Of a stretch of 64,000 nt of DNA, positions 1 to 11,955 are shown piece by piece. Location of the stretch: contig NC_065538.1 of the NCBI RefSeq assembly GCF_932294415.1, positions 44,306,843 through 44,370,842 on the forward strand, written 5' to 3'. The position numbers and the translations under genes are program-made. Each line of letters begins with the position of its first letter. The first letter of the stretch is position 1. The notes under the pieces are model-generated. The model made no database searches and was not told the origin of the DNA. It worked only from the letters and a program-made list of their open reading frames with translations. This DNA is from Quercus robur. Taxonomy: Eukaryota; Streptophyta; Magnoliopsida; Fagales; Fagaceae.

Positions 1-299
1 GCACAGAAGAGGAGGGGCTGTATGGACCTTGGATGGTAGTGTCCAGGAAAAGAAATGGGTACAAGGCGACAAATAAAGGGACCAATCCCGAAGCGATCCC
101 AGGTGCTGGCTGGAGGCCGACACGCTCCCACTCCTTTGAGGGACCCAGTCACGTGACCAAACAAAACTCTGGATCATCTATAAACTCGGCTGGGCCAAAA
201 GTGACCATGCTTCATCCCATGTTGGGCCAGCAGACTCCAAATGGGCCTCAGAATAAACCAGATGCCATGAAATCCTCGTTTGGTGCTTCCCAAGCCTAG
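1..299 (+). pseudogene. LINE ORF1 (gag-like) C-terminal part
   Basis: The frame reads through YGPWMVVSRKR at about 18-50. This resembles the 'GPWM-V-basic' stretch that follows the zinc-knuckle region in plant LINE ORF1 proteins. It continues as a low-complexity Ser/Pro/Asn-rich tail to a stop at 299. The N-terminal part lies left of the window. The protein would bind LINE RNA in an intact element. The call rests on this motif and on its position directly upstream of the endonuclease. Confidence 0.6.
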
Positions 300-869
300 A
301 GGTTGAAATTGAGAGATTCTGTCAGGGGTAAGAAAGACATTGCTTGGGGAAGATTAAGCTTACCCAGTACAAAGAGCACTGTTGACTCCCATCTAGGTAC
401 ATCTCCTCTCTAACTTGCTTCCATTCTCAATAATGGACCTAAGCTACTCTCTAGAGGTCCTTTCAAGTTCACGGCCAACACTGAAGCTAAGGTGGGTCAC
501 CAATCTGAAGGGAGAGGCGTTAGAGATGCCGGAGATCATAAGGTGGAGATTTCTAGTGAAAGGCCTGTCACCAAAGGAGAAAAGAGCGCAGAGTTGGTTG
601 GTGGCTCCACTGCTCACCATGATCCCGACTCTGTGCAATATGGACCCAGCCATGGGGATTTGTCTCTTCATCAAGTTGATTCTTGTATCCAAGTTAACTG
701 TGATGCTCAATCTACACGCTCTAGCTTGGGAGGTAAGGAGGGGACTGTCTCTCAATCCTGGGTTCGGCCAATTGAAGGGGTTGATGGAGATGATAGGATG
801 GGAGCTGAGGATGGGAGCGGAGCTACTTCCTCCTGCTGATGTCTATCTCATTCCGAATCATCTATTTAT

Positions 870-3800
870 CATGAATATTATCATCTGGAACAGCAGGGGC
901 GCTCTAATGCCCAATTTTCAGAACCATGTTCGGGAACTCGCTTGCAGTCATGATCCGGCCATTTTTGTGGTCATGGAAACTAAATTAGGAGGTGAAAGAG
1001 CTAGGGAGATCACTGACAGACTCCCCTTTGATGGGGCCATACACACGGACACTATCGGCTACGCGGGTGGACTCTAGTTATTATGGAATTCTGATAAAGT
1101 GGAGGTTCAAGCTCTTGCCAACACGGAATAGGAAATTCATGTGGAGGTTAAGGTATGTTCTGCTAACTCTGCTTGGTTATTTTTAGCAATTTATGCTAGT
1201 CCTAGAAGTGAGGAGAGGCAGGTCTTATGGAATAATTTGGCTAAAGTGGTTGAGCTACACAATAAGCCCTGGATCATGGCAGGGGACTTTAATGAGCCTC
1301 TAATAGAAGGGGATAAATTTGGGGGGAGAGGCGTGAGTCTTAATCGCTCCCTTTTATTTAAAGAGTGTTTGGATAGGTGTAACATGATTGATATGGGGTT
1401 TTCGGGTCCAAGATATACCTGGACAAACAAAAGAGGCATAGATGACCTTATTCTTGAAAGGATTGATCGGTTCTTCATGAATTCCAGCTGGTGTGTCTTG
1501 TATCCGGATGCCAAGGTTTCCCATTTGCCCAGGTGTCATTTTGATCATTGTCCAGTCCTTATGGAAGCCTTTCCAACCCAAGTTATCAGACTTAGTCGAC
1601 CCTTCTGCTTCCAGAGTTTTTGGTTATCTGATCTATCCTTTCCGAAGGTAGTTTCTAAGGCTTGGAGCCACAATAGAAGTCTGGTTGATTCCATTGATAC
1701 TTTCACCAAAGATGTTGCCCTGTGGAATAAAAATAGCTTCGGGAATATTCATGCTAAGAAAAAAAGAGTCCTTGCAAGACTTTATGGGGCTCAACGAGCT
1801 TTATCAAATAGGCCGAGTGCACCTCTTATCGAGCTAGAGAAATCTCTCCATCTAGAATTGGAGACACTTCTAGATCAGGAACGAGATTTATGGGCTTTGA
1901 AATCCAGAATTAATTGGATGATTCAAGGAGACCGCAACACCTCCTTTTACCATATATCTACTCTAGCCAGGAGAAAGCGGAATCACATTGCTTCGGTAAA
2001 AAATAGTGCAGGGGATTGGCTCACAAAGGAGAGGGATGTTATGGAGTATTTTAGAATTGGGTTTATTTCCCTATACACAACTTCTCATTCCAAAGCTGAT
2101 TGGGGCACCAAGAAAATTTCAAGTTGGCAAATTTAGCTTTCTGAGAAGGATAAATGCAGTCTTACTGAGATGGTGTCTCCTGCGAAGATAAAAGAGGCAC
2201 TTTGGTTTATGAAAGCTTACAAAGCCCCAGGTCCGAATGGTTTGCATGCTGGGTTCTTTCAAAGATTTTGGCTTGTAGTAGGAGACTTGGTGAAGGAGGA
2301 AGTGATGAAGGTGTTTAGGGATAGGAAGGTCCCTAAATATCTAAGCCATACCTTTATAGTTCTTATTCCGAAAATCCAAGGGCCCAATACTATTGGTAAT
2401 TATAGACCAATAAGTTTATGCAACTCAATTTACAAGATTATTACAAAAGTCATTGTTGCTAGGATAAGACTGCACTTGGATAGTTTGATCTCTCCACTTC
2501 AGGCGGCTTTTGTCCCAGGAAGAAGGGGTGTGGACAACACCATCTTAGTTCAAGAACTTATCCATTCTATGGGGAGAGCTAAAGGGAGGAATGGATATAT
2601 GGCAATAAAAATAGATCTAGAGAAGGCTTATGACAAACTTGAATGGGGTTTTATCAGAGAGATGCTTATGCGGTTTAATTTTGCAGAAAATCTAATTGAG
2701 CTCATCATGTGCTGCATCTCTTCAGTGTCTACCTCCTTACTTTTCAATGGTGGCTGCATGGACCCCTTCCGGCCTCCTAGGGGCATTAGACAAGGAGACC
2801 CGCTATCTCCGTATCTCTTCATTTTGTGCATGGAGTTCCTTGGGCAACTTATTGAAGAAAAATGCAGTAAGAAGCTGTGGGCAAAGGTTAAAACTTCAAA
2901 GAGCAGGCCTACCTTCTCCCACCTTTTCTTTGTCGATGATTTGGTCCTTTTTGCTCATGCCAACCTTGAGAATTGTAATACAAAAAGGGGTCCTCCAGGA
3001 GTTTTGTACCAGATCTAGACAAGTTGTTAGTGAAGCTAAGTCTCGGATTTATTTTTCTCCAAATGTAGATCCTGACCAAAGGGTTTTCCTAGCAGACACC
3101 CTCGGGTTCCAAACCACCCCCAACCTTGGAAAATATCTAGGATTTCCTTTGAAGCACTCTAGGAGTCATAGGCATGATTTTGATTTTGTCCTTGATAGAG
3201 TGAAACTAAAGCTTGCAGGGTGGAAAGGTAATCTTCTCTCAATGGCTGGATGAACAGTCTTGATCCAAGCTGCTTCCTCCACCATACCAGCCTACACCAT
3301 GCAAAATGTTTACCTCCCGAACAAAATACTTGAGGGTATTGATAGAGTTAACAGAAACTTCTTATGGGGGTCGACTGAAACTGAAAGAAAAATGCATTGG
3401 GATAATTGGGAGAAGGTTACTAAGCCAAAAGACCTTGGAGGGTTGGGACTCCAAACTGCTAAAGGTAGAAACACAACCTTGTTAGCCAAACTTAATTAAA
3501 GGCTCAACACGGAACCTGACGCTCTGTGGGTGAGAGTTCTTAAGAAGAAGTATTGCACTCAACGGAGAATTAATTCTAGGACAAAGTTTAGCTACAAAAT
3601 TAGTTGTAGTCTTAGGCTACAAACTTACTTAATATCTTTTTATTGGATGTGAATTTTGATAAATCCACCATTGGATTACATCTTCTTCTTATATCCTCCA
3701 TGCTTGCAAAATTTCAAGAAAATTAAAGATCAATAGCTATGTCATCAATAAATTTTTTAAATTGCAAGTTTTTGTAATTTAAAATTATGTACAAAATATA

Positions 3801-5399
3801 AACTTATAGATAATATAGTAAATGATATCCGATTGACACAAAATTTAACATATGTATTAAGGGCGTAAAGAACATGCAATTCAACGGTTAAATTTTCAAA
3901 ATATGTTGTAATATTTATTTTATTGAGTGAGTTTGTAGCCTTAAGCTACAACCAATTTTGTAGCTAAACTTTATCCTTAATTCTAACCGAGAAGTAAGGC
4001 TGCCAGCTTCCCCCACTTGGAAAGGCATTAGAAGAGGTGAGGATACCTTTATGAAGGGGATTAAGTGGAATCCTGGTCGGGATAGTATTTTAAATTTCTG
4101 GGCAGATGCCTGGACAAATCTTGGTCCCATTAGGAATCTCATCCAGGGTCCGTTGCCTCAATTGAGTCTTGATCTCAAAGTAAGGGATGTCATCACTCCC
4201 TATGGTTGTTGGGATTGGTCCTTGATTCCATTTAAGCTGCCCCAGAATATTAAAGCAAAAATTCAAGGCACTCCTATTCCTATCATGGCGAGGGGAGGTG
4301 ATAAACTGGTTTGGAAATTCTCTCCGAAAGGTGGTTTTGAGATGAGAAGTGCTTATCTGCTCACCACAAACACCCTGGAAGCCCCCTCTTTCTCTAGAAG
4401 CTAGATTTGGAAAGCCCACACTCTCCCAAGAATCCAAACTTTTGTTTGGAAATGCATGCATGAAAGCATTGGAGTTAAAAATTGTCTAGCTGGAAGGGGT
4501 ATGATGTTAGATACTACCTGCCCTTTATGCCAATTGAGGTGGAAGCAATTACTCATGCCCTGCGAGATTGCAATATGGTTAAAGCTGTCTGGCATCAGTT
4601 GGGAGTCCAAGCTTCTAACAGTGCCTTTTTCACTCAAAACTTAAGGGATTGGCCCAATACCAATGGCAAATGGATGCAGAACCATAATCCCACTAGCCTA
4701 CCATGGAATGTAGTTTTTCTGTTTGCTGTCTGGGGGATTTGGAGACAAAGGAACAACCATGTGTTTAAGCGCAGTAGTAGCAACCCGAATCTAGCACGAG
4801 ACATTGTAGCGCAAGCCTCAGAATTCTTCCTGTGTGCTGATCAAGCCAGGAGTATCAGTGGCAAAAGCATCAGAAAAATCAGGTGGGAAAAGCCGGAGGT
4901 AGGCTGGATGAAGCTTAATACTGATGGAGCCTTGAATTCGTTGTTGGGTTTAGCTGGTGGAGGAGGTCTGATAAGGGATGAAGCTGGCAGATGGGTTGCA
5001 GGATTTGCGAGAAAAATTGGGAAGGCTAATAGCTTCCTTGCGGAGCTATGGGCTCTTCGAGATGGCCTTTTGCTGTGCCAACAGATGAATGTGACTGCCC
5101 TTGTTATAGAAGTGGATGCAAAAGCTCTAGTTGACGCTCTCATTAATCCAAGCTATTCAAATGCCATCGTTTATGGTCTGTTTGACGACTGTAGGCAGTT
5201 GGTCAACCGGCTTCCCCAATTTCAAATCAAACATGTCTTCCACGAGGCCAACATGTGTGCTGATCAACTTGCTAGATTAGGCTGCTTACTAGTCTCAGAT
5301 TTCACCTTGTATTCCTGTCCACCTGTGGACATCATGAAAATTTTTGAGGCTGATAGCCAGGGTCTGTTTTCAAGCAGGCTATGTACTGATCCTTTTTAG
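870..5399 (+). pseudogene. LINE ORF2: endonuclease, reverse transcriptase, RNase H (broken)
   Basis: The endonuclease starts at MNIIIWNSRG (870) and has the GDFNEP, RYTWTN and HFDHCPV motifs near 1,280-1,560. The RT spans about 2,170-2,970 with KAPGPNG, NYRPISL, KIDLEKAYD, GIRQGDPLSPYLF and FVDD, where FADD is usual. The RNase H spans about 4,900-5,290 with the acidic residues in NTDGA, AELWAL, EVDAKAL and HEANMCAD. Breaks: in-frame TAG at about 1,075, another before 1,141 and one at about 2,134; a frameshift between 2,940 and 3,010; TGA at about 3,251 where Arg is expected; a stop at about 3,499; and the MITE insertion at 3,579-3,976. The only long uninterrupted stretch near the end is 4,482-5,399. 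Confidence 0.92.
3579..3976. mobile_element. 398-bp MITE with 9-bp target duplication, inside the LINE
   Basis: Both ends read GGA(C/T)AAAGTTTAGCTAC inwards, and the similarity continues through the following 'AAAATT-GTTGTAG' and 'GGCTACAAAC' stretches. The 9-bp direct repeat TTAATTCTA flanks it at 3,570-3,578 and 3,977-3,985. Removing the insert rejoins LINE sequence. The 9-bp duplication and the inverted repeats fit a non-autonomous Mutator-type element. It has no coding capacity. Confidence 0.88.
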
Positions 5400-5460
5400 T
5401 TTAATGCAAGTCTTCCTTCTTACCAAAAAAAAAAAAAAAAACTAATATATTAATACCAAA

Positions 5461-5909
5461 ATTCGGCCCCCAAACAAAAAATCCTAGCTCCGCCTCTGTT
5501 GCTGCAGTTGAGGCAATGGCATGCAGACGAGTTGTGCAATATGCATCTGAAATTGGTGTCCAAGAAGTTATCTTCGAGGGGGATTCGATGATTGTAATTC
5601 AAGCATTGACCCACGGTGCTGCTAGCAAAGCTCCATATGGCAACCTGATCGACAACATTCTTATTCTTGCTTCTCATTTATCAAAAGTTGATTTTTGTCA
5701 TGTTAAACGCTCTTGTACTAGGGTAGCTAATGCTTTAGCAAAACGAGTCAAAACTGGAGTTGAATTCCTGGCATGGATTGAAGACCTGCCAGAGGACATT
5801 GCTCCCTTAGCTCTCTTTGATGTTCATTAAGTTCAATTGTATTTGGTTTTGTGGTTTCTAATAACAGTCCCAAGCTTCTAGTTTGGTTTCTCAAAAAAAA
5901 AAAAAAAAA
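5461..5909 (+). mobile_element. Second LINE, 5'-truncated RNase H end
   Basis: From about 5,505 to 5,830 the frame encodes the C-terminal half of a plant LINE-type RNase H: AAVEAMACRRVV, then FEGDSMIVIQAL, then VKRSCTRVANALAKR, with a stop at 5,830. An oligo-A run follows at about 5,893-5,909. Before it, at 5,461-5,498, lies a short stretch (C-rich run, then CCTAGCTCCGCCTCTG). It resembles the right end of the 9,473-10,292 element, so another element's end is fused here. This is a relic next to, but separate from, the first LINE. Confidence 0.75.
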
Positions 5910-8548
5910 TGCATTAGCTTAATTAGGAATTTTACACATTCTTTATTATTTTTAATTGTACCAACCGAAATATCTGAAATATTTTGAGTACAACCTGACA
6001 TTTTATCTAGTATGTTTCAAAAGAATACCAATATTGATTTAATTGCTAGTAAAGTAGTACTATACATATCATTAGTACAGTTGATACTAGTATTGTATTG
6101 ACTACCTTAGTTCTCATAGTAACACATTATTTATTCTCATGCTAAAAAAAAAAATAATAATAATAATCTACTCTCACGCATCCACAAAAGCAATATCATT
6201 CCTCTATCCACACGCTATGAAAGAGAATGTATTATTCCATTGCATGAGCCAACTATGGCTATTTTTTGGAAATATTACACATCCATATCATTGTTTTCAT
6301 ATGAACATAGAAGTAAGGAATTATAACATATATTACATTTGTATTGTTCCAAGTGCTGTTAGATTCTAAAACCAATTAGGACACCTCCAAACTTATTTTG
6401 TCACGAGTTGGACATAACAAATCTCCACCTCTAGAATATACTCTTTGCTAATTATAGATTCTCTCTTTACATCCTTTTGTGGAAAATCAGTTGAGTTGAA
6501 GCAATGAGGGCTCATTATATTTGGTGGAAGATATCAACGTTGTCAGAAATATTTACGAATTCAACAACAATCTCTAATTAACAATCAATAAATCCCCCAC
6601 TTGGCTTACAGGTTGGGCCGTATAGAAAAGAGAAGCTTCTTTAGGGCCAAAAATTGTGTGCTTAACGTGAAGACTAGAATCACCACTTTTTAATCTATGG
6701 ATCGGATCAGCAATAGCTGTCTACAACTATTTTAATTATGTCAGACATAAGTCTTCGTCTTGTCCTTGAGGTGGCTAAAGCAAAGCTCTATGACGCACTT
6801 AATGAGGAAGGATCACCGATTCCTTCCAAAGCAGATCAAACATCACAATTTGAACAAATTTGACTTTATTGACCACCAATTTAACTTTAAAAGATAATTT
6901 TGAAGATAAAATCATGGGCCCACTCTAGCAAAATTGTTGTCACAAGTGACATATGTCTCTATGTGGTTTGGCATGTCCACTGGGGCAGTGGCATAGGTAA
7001 GTAGCCAAGCTAAAATCTTTTTTTTTTTTTTCTTAACTAATAATTGATGGTTTTTTTTTTCGGAGTCATAAATTTGGAGGTGTCTTTAACCCACCCTAAG
7101 CATAGCTTCCTCAAGTGCTCCTAGGTGAATACAACTGAGTCACTCCCCATTCAAGTCAACATCCTAAGGGAGGAATAAACGAGCTTTTAGGTAGAGAAGG
7201 CATATTTTGATTAGGCCCCTTCTTCCATTCTCTAATGAAAGAGCCTATCGAAAAATGTATCACCCAGTTCTTACAATCTTACTTGAACCTTGCTTTGATT
7301 GGGCACCACACACACCTATTAGTTTTTCAATTATCATTGGAATCAATTTATTGTATTTACAAAAATATATATATATATATATATCAATTTGTTATAATTA
7401 TTTACTTTAACGGCAGTTTTTAGCTTAAAATGTTTTTGTGTGTGTATATATATATATCCAATCCAAGAAAGATCAACCCCGTTTTCAGTTTTATCAGTGC
7501 CTATATATAGTGGTTTGCTAATCAATGGGGAAATTGTGGGGTTGGGGGGAGTGTTAAATGTGTAACAAATTGCGATACTAATATCTTGTATAAATTTATT
7601 AAAAAACATTATAGGTGAAAATATATATTATACTCTTTTAGTTTGGATAAATTGTCATTTTCGTTTTCAAAGTTTCGATTTTATTATTTTGATATTTTAA
7701 GGTCACATTTGTTACCAACGTCAGTCCTCCCATTTAGAAACTACCATTCGTTTTGGTCTATAAAACTGTCATTAAAGAAATGGCAATAAATGAAATGATC
7801 ATCTTTGGAATATTAAAGTTTAACAATTAAATTGAAAAAAATAAGCATTGGAGATGAAAATGACAATTTTCCCCATTTTCTAAAATAGTGTTTGATAACT
7901 TTACACAAAGGTGTAATTTGGATTTTATTCATTAATTTTTAATTTATTGTACTTAATTTATTATGCTATAATTAGTGTATAACACGTGCATATGCACGCT
8001 ACAATTAAAAAAAATTACAATTACACACATATATGGATTCAAATTATACTCTTTCTCTCTCTCTCTCTTATTTTTTTATTTTAATTTCTTTTGGATATAC
8101 TCATGAGTTTACTCTTTCTTTCTTTTTTTCTTTTTTTGTTTATTGAGTTTTTAATGATTTATTTATATTAGATCCTTCGTCTTTTGCACCTCATTAACTC
8201 ATCTAGAACAAAATTAAAAAAAACAAAAAAAAAAACTTAAATAGGACACATGGTGCAAAATTAAACAACAATTATATATATATAAATATATATATTAATT
8301 ACAAGTTGTTGATGGCTATTTTTGCATTAAATCATACAAGACTGATTCAAAGCAAAGCCCAACTTTCTTTTACTCTTGTATGTGTGGCCTAAATCCTTGC
8401 AATTTAAATGGAGATTTAAAGGAATTTAGTTTAGAAATTGAGATTTAAGTCTATTTGGGGTTTTTTCATGGACCTTAAGTTTAAATTTTGCTAAGTGGGC
8501 TGAGGCCTCTTGTAAAACCTAAGAATCCATTAAAGAAATCATATGGTA
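5910..8548. other. Non-coding AT-rich stretch left of the giant element
   Basis: I see no gene. The stretch contains T-rich and (TA)n runs near 7,365-7,385 and 7,445-7,460 and a CT-rich tract near 8,050-8,140. It also has one probable Helitron terminus at 7,972-7,998. The longest frames (for example 7,343-7,609) are low-complexity and match nothing I recognise. Confidence 0.6.
7972..7998 (-). mobile_element. Probable Helitron 3' terminus
   Basis: On the minus strand the perfect palindrome CGTGCATATGCACG (7,985-7,998) is followed 12 bp later by CTAA and then a T outside the element. A hairpin just before CTRR, with insertion before T, is the Helitron 3'-end pattern. The 5' end would lie to the right, but I could not place it. 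The core of the element was not identified. Confidence 0.45.
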
Positions 8549-8558
8549 GCCACTTTGA
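8549..8558. repeat. Left 10-bp target-site duplication of the giant MULE
   Basis: GCCACTTTGA lies immediately outside the left terminal inverted repeat. It is repeated perfectly, in the same orientation, at 50,021-50,030 just outside the right one. MULEs typically duplicate 8-11 bp, most often 9. Confidence 0.93.
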
Positions 8559-8790
8559 GAGGATTCTGGCCCTTTGCCCTTTCTGGGAAACATATTTGGC
8601 ATAATGCCCCTGTTTTGAAACTATATAGGGGCGTGCCCCTGTTTTGATACTCGATATCCGTAACGGCGAGTTACTTAAGTAACTCGATTATTGAGAAACC
8701 GAGTTGAGGGCAGGTTCTTGCCACGCTGGTGTTCCACCTTGGCTTTTGGGCAATAAAATATTCCCGCGTTACTGCTTGGAACTCGTCAAT
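8559..8790 (+). repeat. Left terminal inverted repeat of the giant MULE
   Basis: These 232 bp match the reverse complement of 49,789-50,020 position for position without gaps. I count 5 mismatches (about 98% identity), after which similarity stops. The repeat contains two complete ACTCG-N13-CGAGT boxes and the start of a third. It also contains a GGGGC-rich segment around 8,605-8,640. Confidence 0.94.
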
Positions 8791-8971
8791 GGGGAAAACG
8801 AGTACTAAAAACCCGAATAACCGATAATCGAGTTATAATGTCAGACTCGGTTATTATATAACCGAGTTTCATGCTAGTCTGACGCCATTTCACATCAGTT
8901 GGACACACGTGAAGCTTAACCCGATTAATAGGAAATCGAGTTATTAATACTCGGTTCTTTAATAGTCGAGT
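8649..8971. promoter_or_regulatory. Box cluster A: seven ACTCG-N13-CGAGT palindromes at the left end
   Basis: Boxes of exactly 23 bp start at 8,649, 8,682, 8,781, 8,811, 8,845, 8,919 and 8,949. Two have ACCCG in the left half. Start-to-start distances within groups are 33, 30, 34 and 30 bp. The cluster overlaps the terminal inverted repeat. It lies upstream of the first coiled-coil gene, whose probable 5' leader ends near 9,067 at a CATCTCAG/GTTTTC donor. A role as a protein-binding array is inferred; the motif and its spacing are seen. Confidence 0.85.
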
Positions 8972-9472
8972 TATTCTGCTATATGCAGTTCTCCTCATAA
9001 TTCTCAGATATTCTCCTCATTCTTTGAATTTTCGGTCAGGGGCACGCGTTTTCTCTCCATCATCTCAGGTTTTCCTAACTCATTCTCTTCTTTGAAATAC
9101 ATTGAGAATTTTATTATTGTGTTGGTAAACATAGTTGTAGATACTATAAAAATTTATCAATCATAATGTATGTTTTTTTGTTAGAGTTTAATTTTCATTT
9201 AATAATTTGTATTACTTATGCTGTGGTATTTTCTTGAATGAGGGTTATGTGTATTTTCTTGAATGGTGTTTTAGAGGTATATTAGTTGTTTGGTGTTGTT
9301 TGATGTTACAAGAAACGTACGAGGATCAATAGAAATGGTGATAAATGTTATGTGTGTACATTGGGTTATATTGCGTGTTATGTGTGTAATGGTTATGGTA
9401 AAATTTGAGTGTTAGTATTTAATTTTTAGCATGTAATAGTACACAAATTGATGAATGTCTTTGTCATGTACC

Positions 9473-10292
9473 GGAGGCGGAGGCGGAGTCGGGGGGGGGG
9501 GGGGGGGGAGGGGGGAGGAGAGGGGGCAAGTGCCCCCCTTGACTTGTCCAACTATTAGGGAATATTTAGAATGCTTTACCCTCCTTGATGTAGAAAAAAA
9601 AACACAAATCAGGAAAAAAGCTATCAGGAAAAAAGCTTCCTGGCCCTGCTGAAATAGAGGGAAAATGACAAGCTTACCTAAGTCAATGACACCGTGTAAG
9701 GAAAAAAAAAAGGAAACAAGGAAAAAGTTTCGTGACAGAAGCAAAAATAATTAGAAGAATTTCCGTTAGGCACAATAACACACACCAAGAGCTTTAACTT
9801 GTTAGCTGTTAGCTTTTAATTATCATGCACTTAAGCCTAGCATAATAATAATGCATTGTAGTGTCTTTGTTATATGTCAATCGATAGTCCTATATCGTAC
9901 ACAATTTTTTTATATTGTTTTTTGGTCCTCAATTTGTTGACATTTCAGTTTTAAATTGTGGGTTTATGCTATGAACTAAAATTTTAATTAGTTTGTAAAA
10001 TAAAAAGAAAGTCGAACTTTTCCTATAGTTTCAAAAACAATCAAGAAAAGATAGTGAGATGTGTATACAACTTTGCAAGTAAATTGCTATATTTTAAATA
10101 TTTTTAAAATATATTTATTTCCACAATTTATTTTATAGTATTAACTTAAATGTGTAAATATAGTTTACATAGTTTTTGTATGACACTTATAGTTGTTTTT
10201 ATAATTTTTTTGAATATATATATATAATTTTTGTTGGGTTAATATTGACTTCTAAGCTTGCCCCCCCTGAATTGAAATCCTACCTCCGCCAC
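9473..10292. mobile_element. 820-bp inserted element with 11-bp target duplication
   Basis: The direct repeat TGTCATGTACC flanks the segment at 9,462-9,472 and 10,293-10,303. The ends are short imperfect inverted repeats built on GGCGGAGG, next to G-rich (9,491-9,520) and C-rich (10,259-10,267) runs. No coding region is seen. It sits in the probable 5' intron of the first coiled-coil gene. A similar end occurs at 5,465-5,498. The superfamily is not assigned; the long duplication would fit a MULE-type element. Confidence 0.65.
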
Positions 10293-10385
10293 TGTCATGT
10301 ACCATCTTATGCAGCATTACATTATTTACCAACAATTGATGCACACTATTAACTTGATCAGTTGATGTTATTGTATTCAGTGTCA

Positions 10386-10835
10386 ATGTCTGGTTCTGGC
10401 AACCCACAACTCTATAGGCCTCACGATGTGTTCACTGCTATGGGTCGTTGCTGGGTATTGGAAGATGAGTTTAGCTATCCAATCAATCCAAATCTGCGAA
10501 ATAGTGCTTATGTTCACAATACCATGAGACAGGAGTGGGATTGGTTATTTTGTGAACAACAAATGTTTTATGATGAGTTGACTGGTTTTAAGTTGCCAGT
10601 GCCTCGGCGACTCGCATCGCAGATGCCTAGAGACACGATTGACGAACTTCGTAAAGCATTGAACCGCATAAGAGAAGAAAATAATCGAATGAAGATACGT
10701 CTTAATCGATATCGGACCCAAGTCGAGATTCGAGAGTCAGTGGAGGGAGGGTGGTATGAGCACGCACAATTCATGCAATCACTTCTTGCTGATCCCATTT
10801 ATCAGTCAGACGTGGAGATGTCAGATGAAGACTAA
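10386..10835 (+). CDS. Small coiled-coil protein 1 of the giant MULE
   Basis: I do not recognise a named family. The 149-residue protein starts at MSGSGNPQLYRPHD, just after an acceptor-like TTGTATTCAG; eight further residues are open upstream. It has a central W-rich stretch (RQEWDWLFCEQQMFYDEL), a G-x-VP patch and a predicted coiled coil around ELRKALNRIREENNRMKIRLNRYR. The tail is acidic (SDVEMSDED). The order 'aromatic/W block, VP patch, I-x-x-ENN-x-M coil, acidic tail' is shared with the genes at 11,196 and 13,701, so the three look like diverged paralogues. The upstream region is box cluster A, and a non-coding first exon is likely. An accessory DNA-binding or transposition role is a guess. 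Confidence 0.7.
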   Translation: MSGSGNPQLYRPHDVFTAMGRCWVLEDEFSYPINPNLRNSAYVHNTMRQEWDWLFCEQQMFYDELTGFKLPVPRRLASQMPRDTIDELRKALNRIREENNRMKIRLNRYRTQVEIRESVEGGWYEHAQFMQSLLADPIYQSDVEMSDED

Positions 10836-11195
10836 TCGTGTCGTGGTGTAATTAGACTTTGTTATTTAACTATTTTTGTTAACTATGTTTTAAATGTATG
10901 TGGGTCACTGTTGTTGCATTTGTATTATGTAAACCTTATTATTGATTGTGAGGACCATGCACATTATTCGTAATCTACTTTATTCCCACAGAACGCATAA
11001 AAGTCAAATATTCCCATACATGATTGATGTTTTTCAATAAGCACCTAGAACATAACAATAAGCACCTACAACATAACACAGAAAACTTAAAGTAACTTAC
11101 ACGATGTCACCAATATGCATGCATTGCATATCGAACAGTAATGCTACTAACATTATTGACTTAACCTAGACATAACACACATACCACATAGGCAT

Positions 11196-11576
11196 TCACT
11201 CTGACAGGTAGTCCTCGTAGTTGAGGACATTGTTACGTTCCGTCGGAGTGAGTTGCCGGTTCGTGGCGGCGGCCAGCTCTTCCGCTAGCTGTAGCATGTG
11301 ATACCTGGACCTACGCAGTATCATCAGATTATTCTCTTTTTTTATTTTTGTCACTGCACGCTCATATTGATGCATATTTTGTCGTGATAGTGTGAGTGAG
11401 ACACGATCAACAAGAGGCGCTCCGATTCGCACGAGATCATCGTGCAGAGCGTTGGACTCGTTCACACGAAAGTCCCACTCCCGCTGCAGTCCGGCATAGT
11501 ATTCCCTCTCGTCGGAATCTCTCTCCCTCCTATAGTTATCTGGAAAACGAGGTAGCATCCAATTGCGCATTGACAT
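11196..11576 (-). CDS. Small coiled-coil protein 2 of the giant MULE
   Basis: 126 residues, starting MSMRNWMLPRF. It shares the layout of its neighbours: QREWDFRVNESNALHDDL, then a G-x-P patch (RIGAPLVDRV), then a coiled coil with YERAVTKIKKENNLMILRRSRY, and an acidic end (NYEDYLSE). The conserved core ENN-x-M lies in the same place as in protein 1. On the minus strand the upstream DNA has TATATAAAG twice (about 11,648 and 11,693) within 45-bp tandem repeats, which could act as its TATA box. It appears to be a single exon. No function can be assigned from sequence; the gene could be silent. Confidence 0.65.
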   Translation of the reverse strand: MSMRNWMLPRFPDNYRRERDSDEREYYAGLQREWDFRVNESNALHDDLVRIGAPLVDRVSLTLSRQNMHQYERAVTKIKKENNLMILRRSRYHMLQLAEELAAATNRQLTPTERNNVLNYEDYLSE

Positions 11577-11610
11577 TGGAAAATGTGACTTATGATCGGT
11601 ATCTGTAGAT

Positions 11611-11716
11611 GTTTTGCAAGGGTAGATGTAAATGGGAGTGGGACTTTATATAGGAGTTTTGCAAGGGTAGATGTAAATGGGACTAGGACTTTATATAGGA
11701 GTTTTGCAAGGGTAAA
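11611..11716. repeat. 45-bp tandem repeat carrying a TATA motif
   Basis: Units starting GTTTTGCAAGGGTA occur at 11,611, 11,656 and 11,701 (the third is partial), an exact 45-bp period. Each full unit holds TATATAAAG on the minus strand, 70-130 bp upstream of coiled-coil gene 2. Confidence 0.8.
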
Positions 11717-11955
11717 TATTCACGTGGATGTGATTATATGTAAGGGTAAGTATTCACGTGAATAAAGATGATATGTCTCGTCATTGTATTGTTTAGTGAG
11801 GTGTTGAGGAGCACATACTAACTGCAAACATGACTTGGCTATACAGTGGCACCTGTTGGTGCACGTGGTTCGCTGAGGCAACTGTTTGATATGGATATAG
11901 CTTATGGTACAGTAGAAGGCAGGTGATGTGTACTGCAAAGGAGGTTGTGTGTTTA

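Larger units (their letters stand above)
1..5441 (+). mobile_element. L1-type LINE retrotransposon, 5' end outside window, decayed
   Basis: A non-LTR retrotransposon enters from the left edge. In order it shows the end of a gag-like ORF1, an APE-type endonuclease, a reverse transcriptase, the cysteine-poor region after it, and a plant-type RNase H. It ends in an oligo-A run at about 5,425-5,441, as expected for a LINE 3' end. Several in-frame stops and at least one frameshift break ORF2, so it is dead. A 398-bp MITE sits between the RT and RNase H parts. The 5' flank is outside the window, so target-site duplications cannot be checked. Confidence 0.93.

Noticed and set aside
9455..9744. Glycine-rich (plus) and proline-rich (minus) frames
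   Set aside because: They come from a G/C homopolymer run at the end of the 820-bp inserted element.
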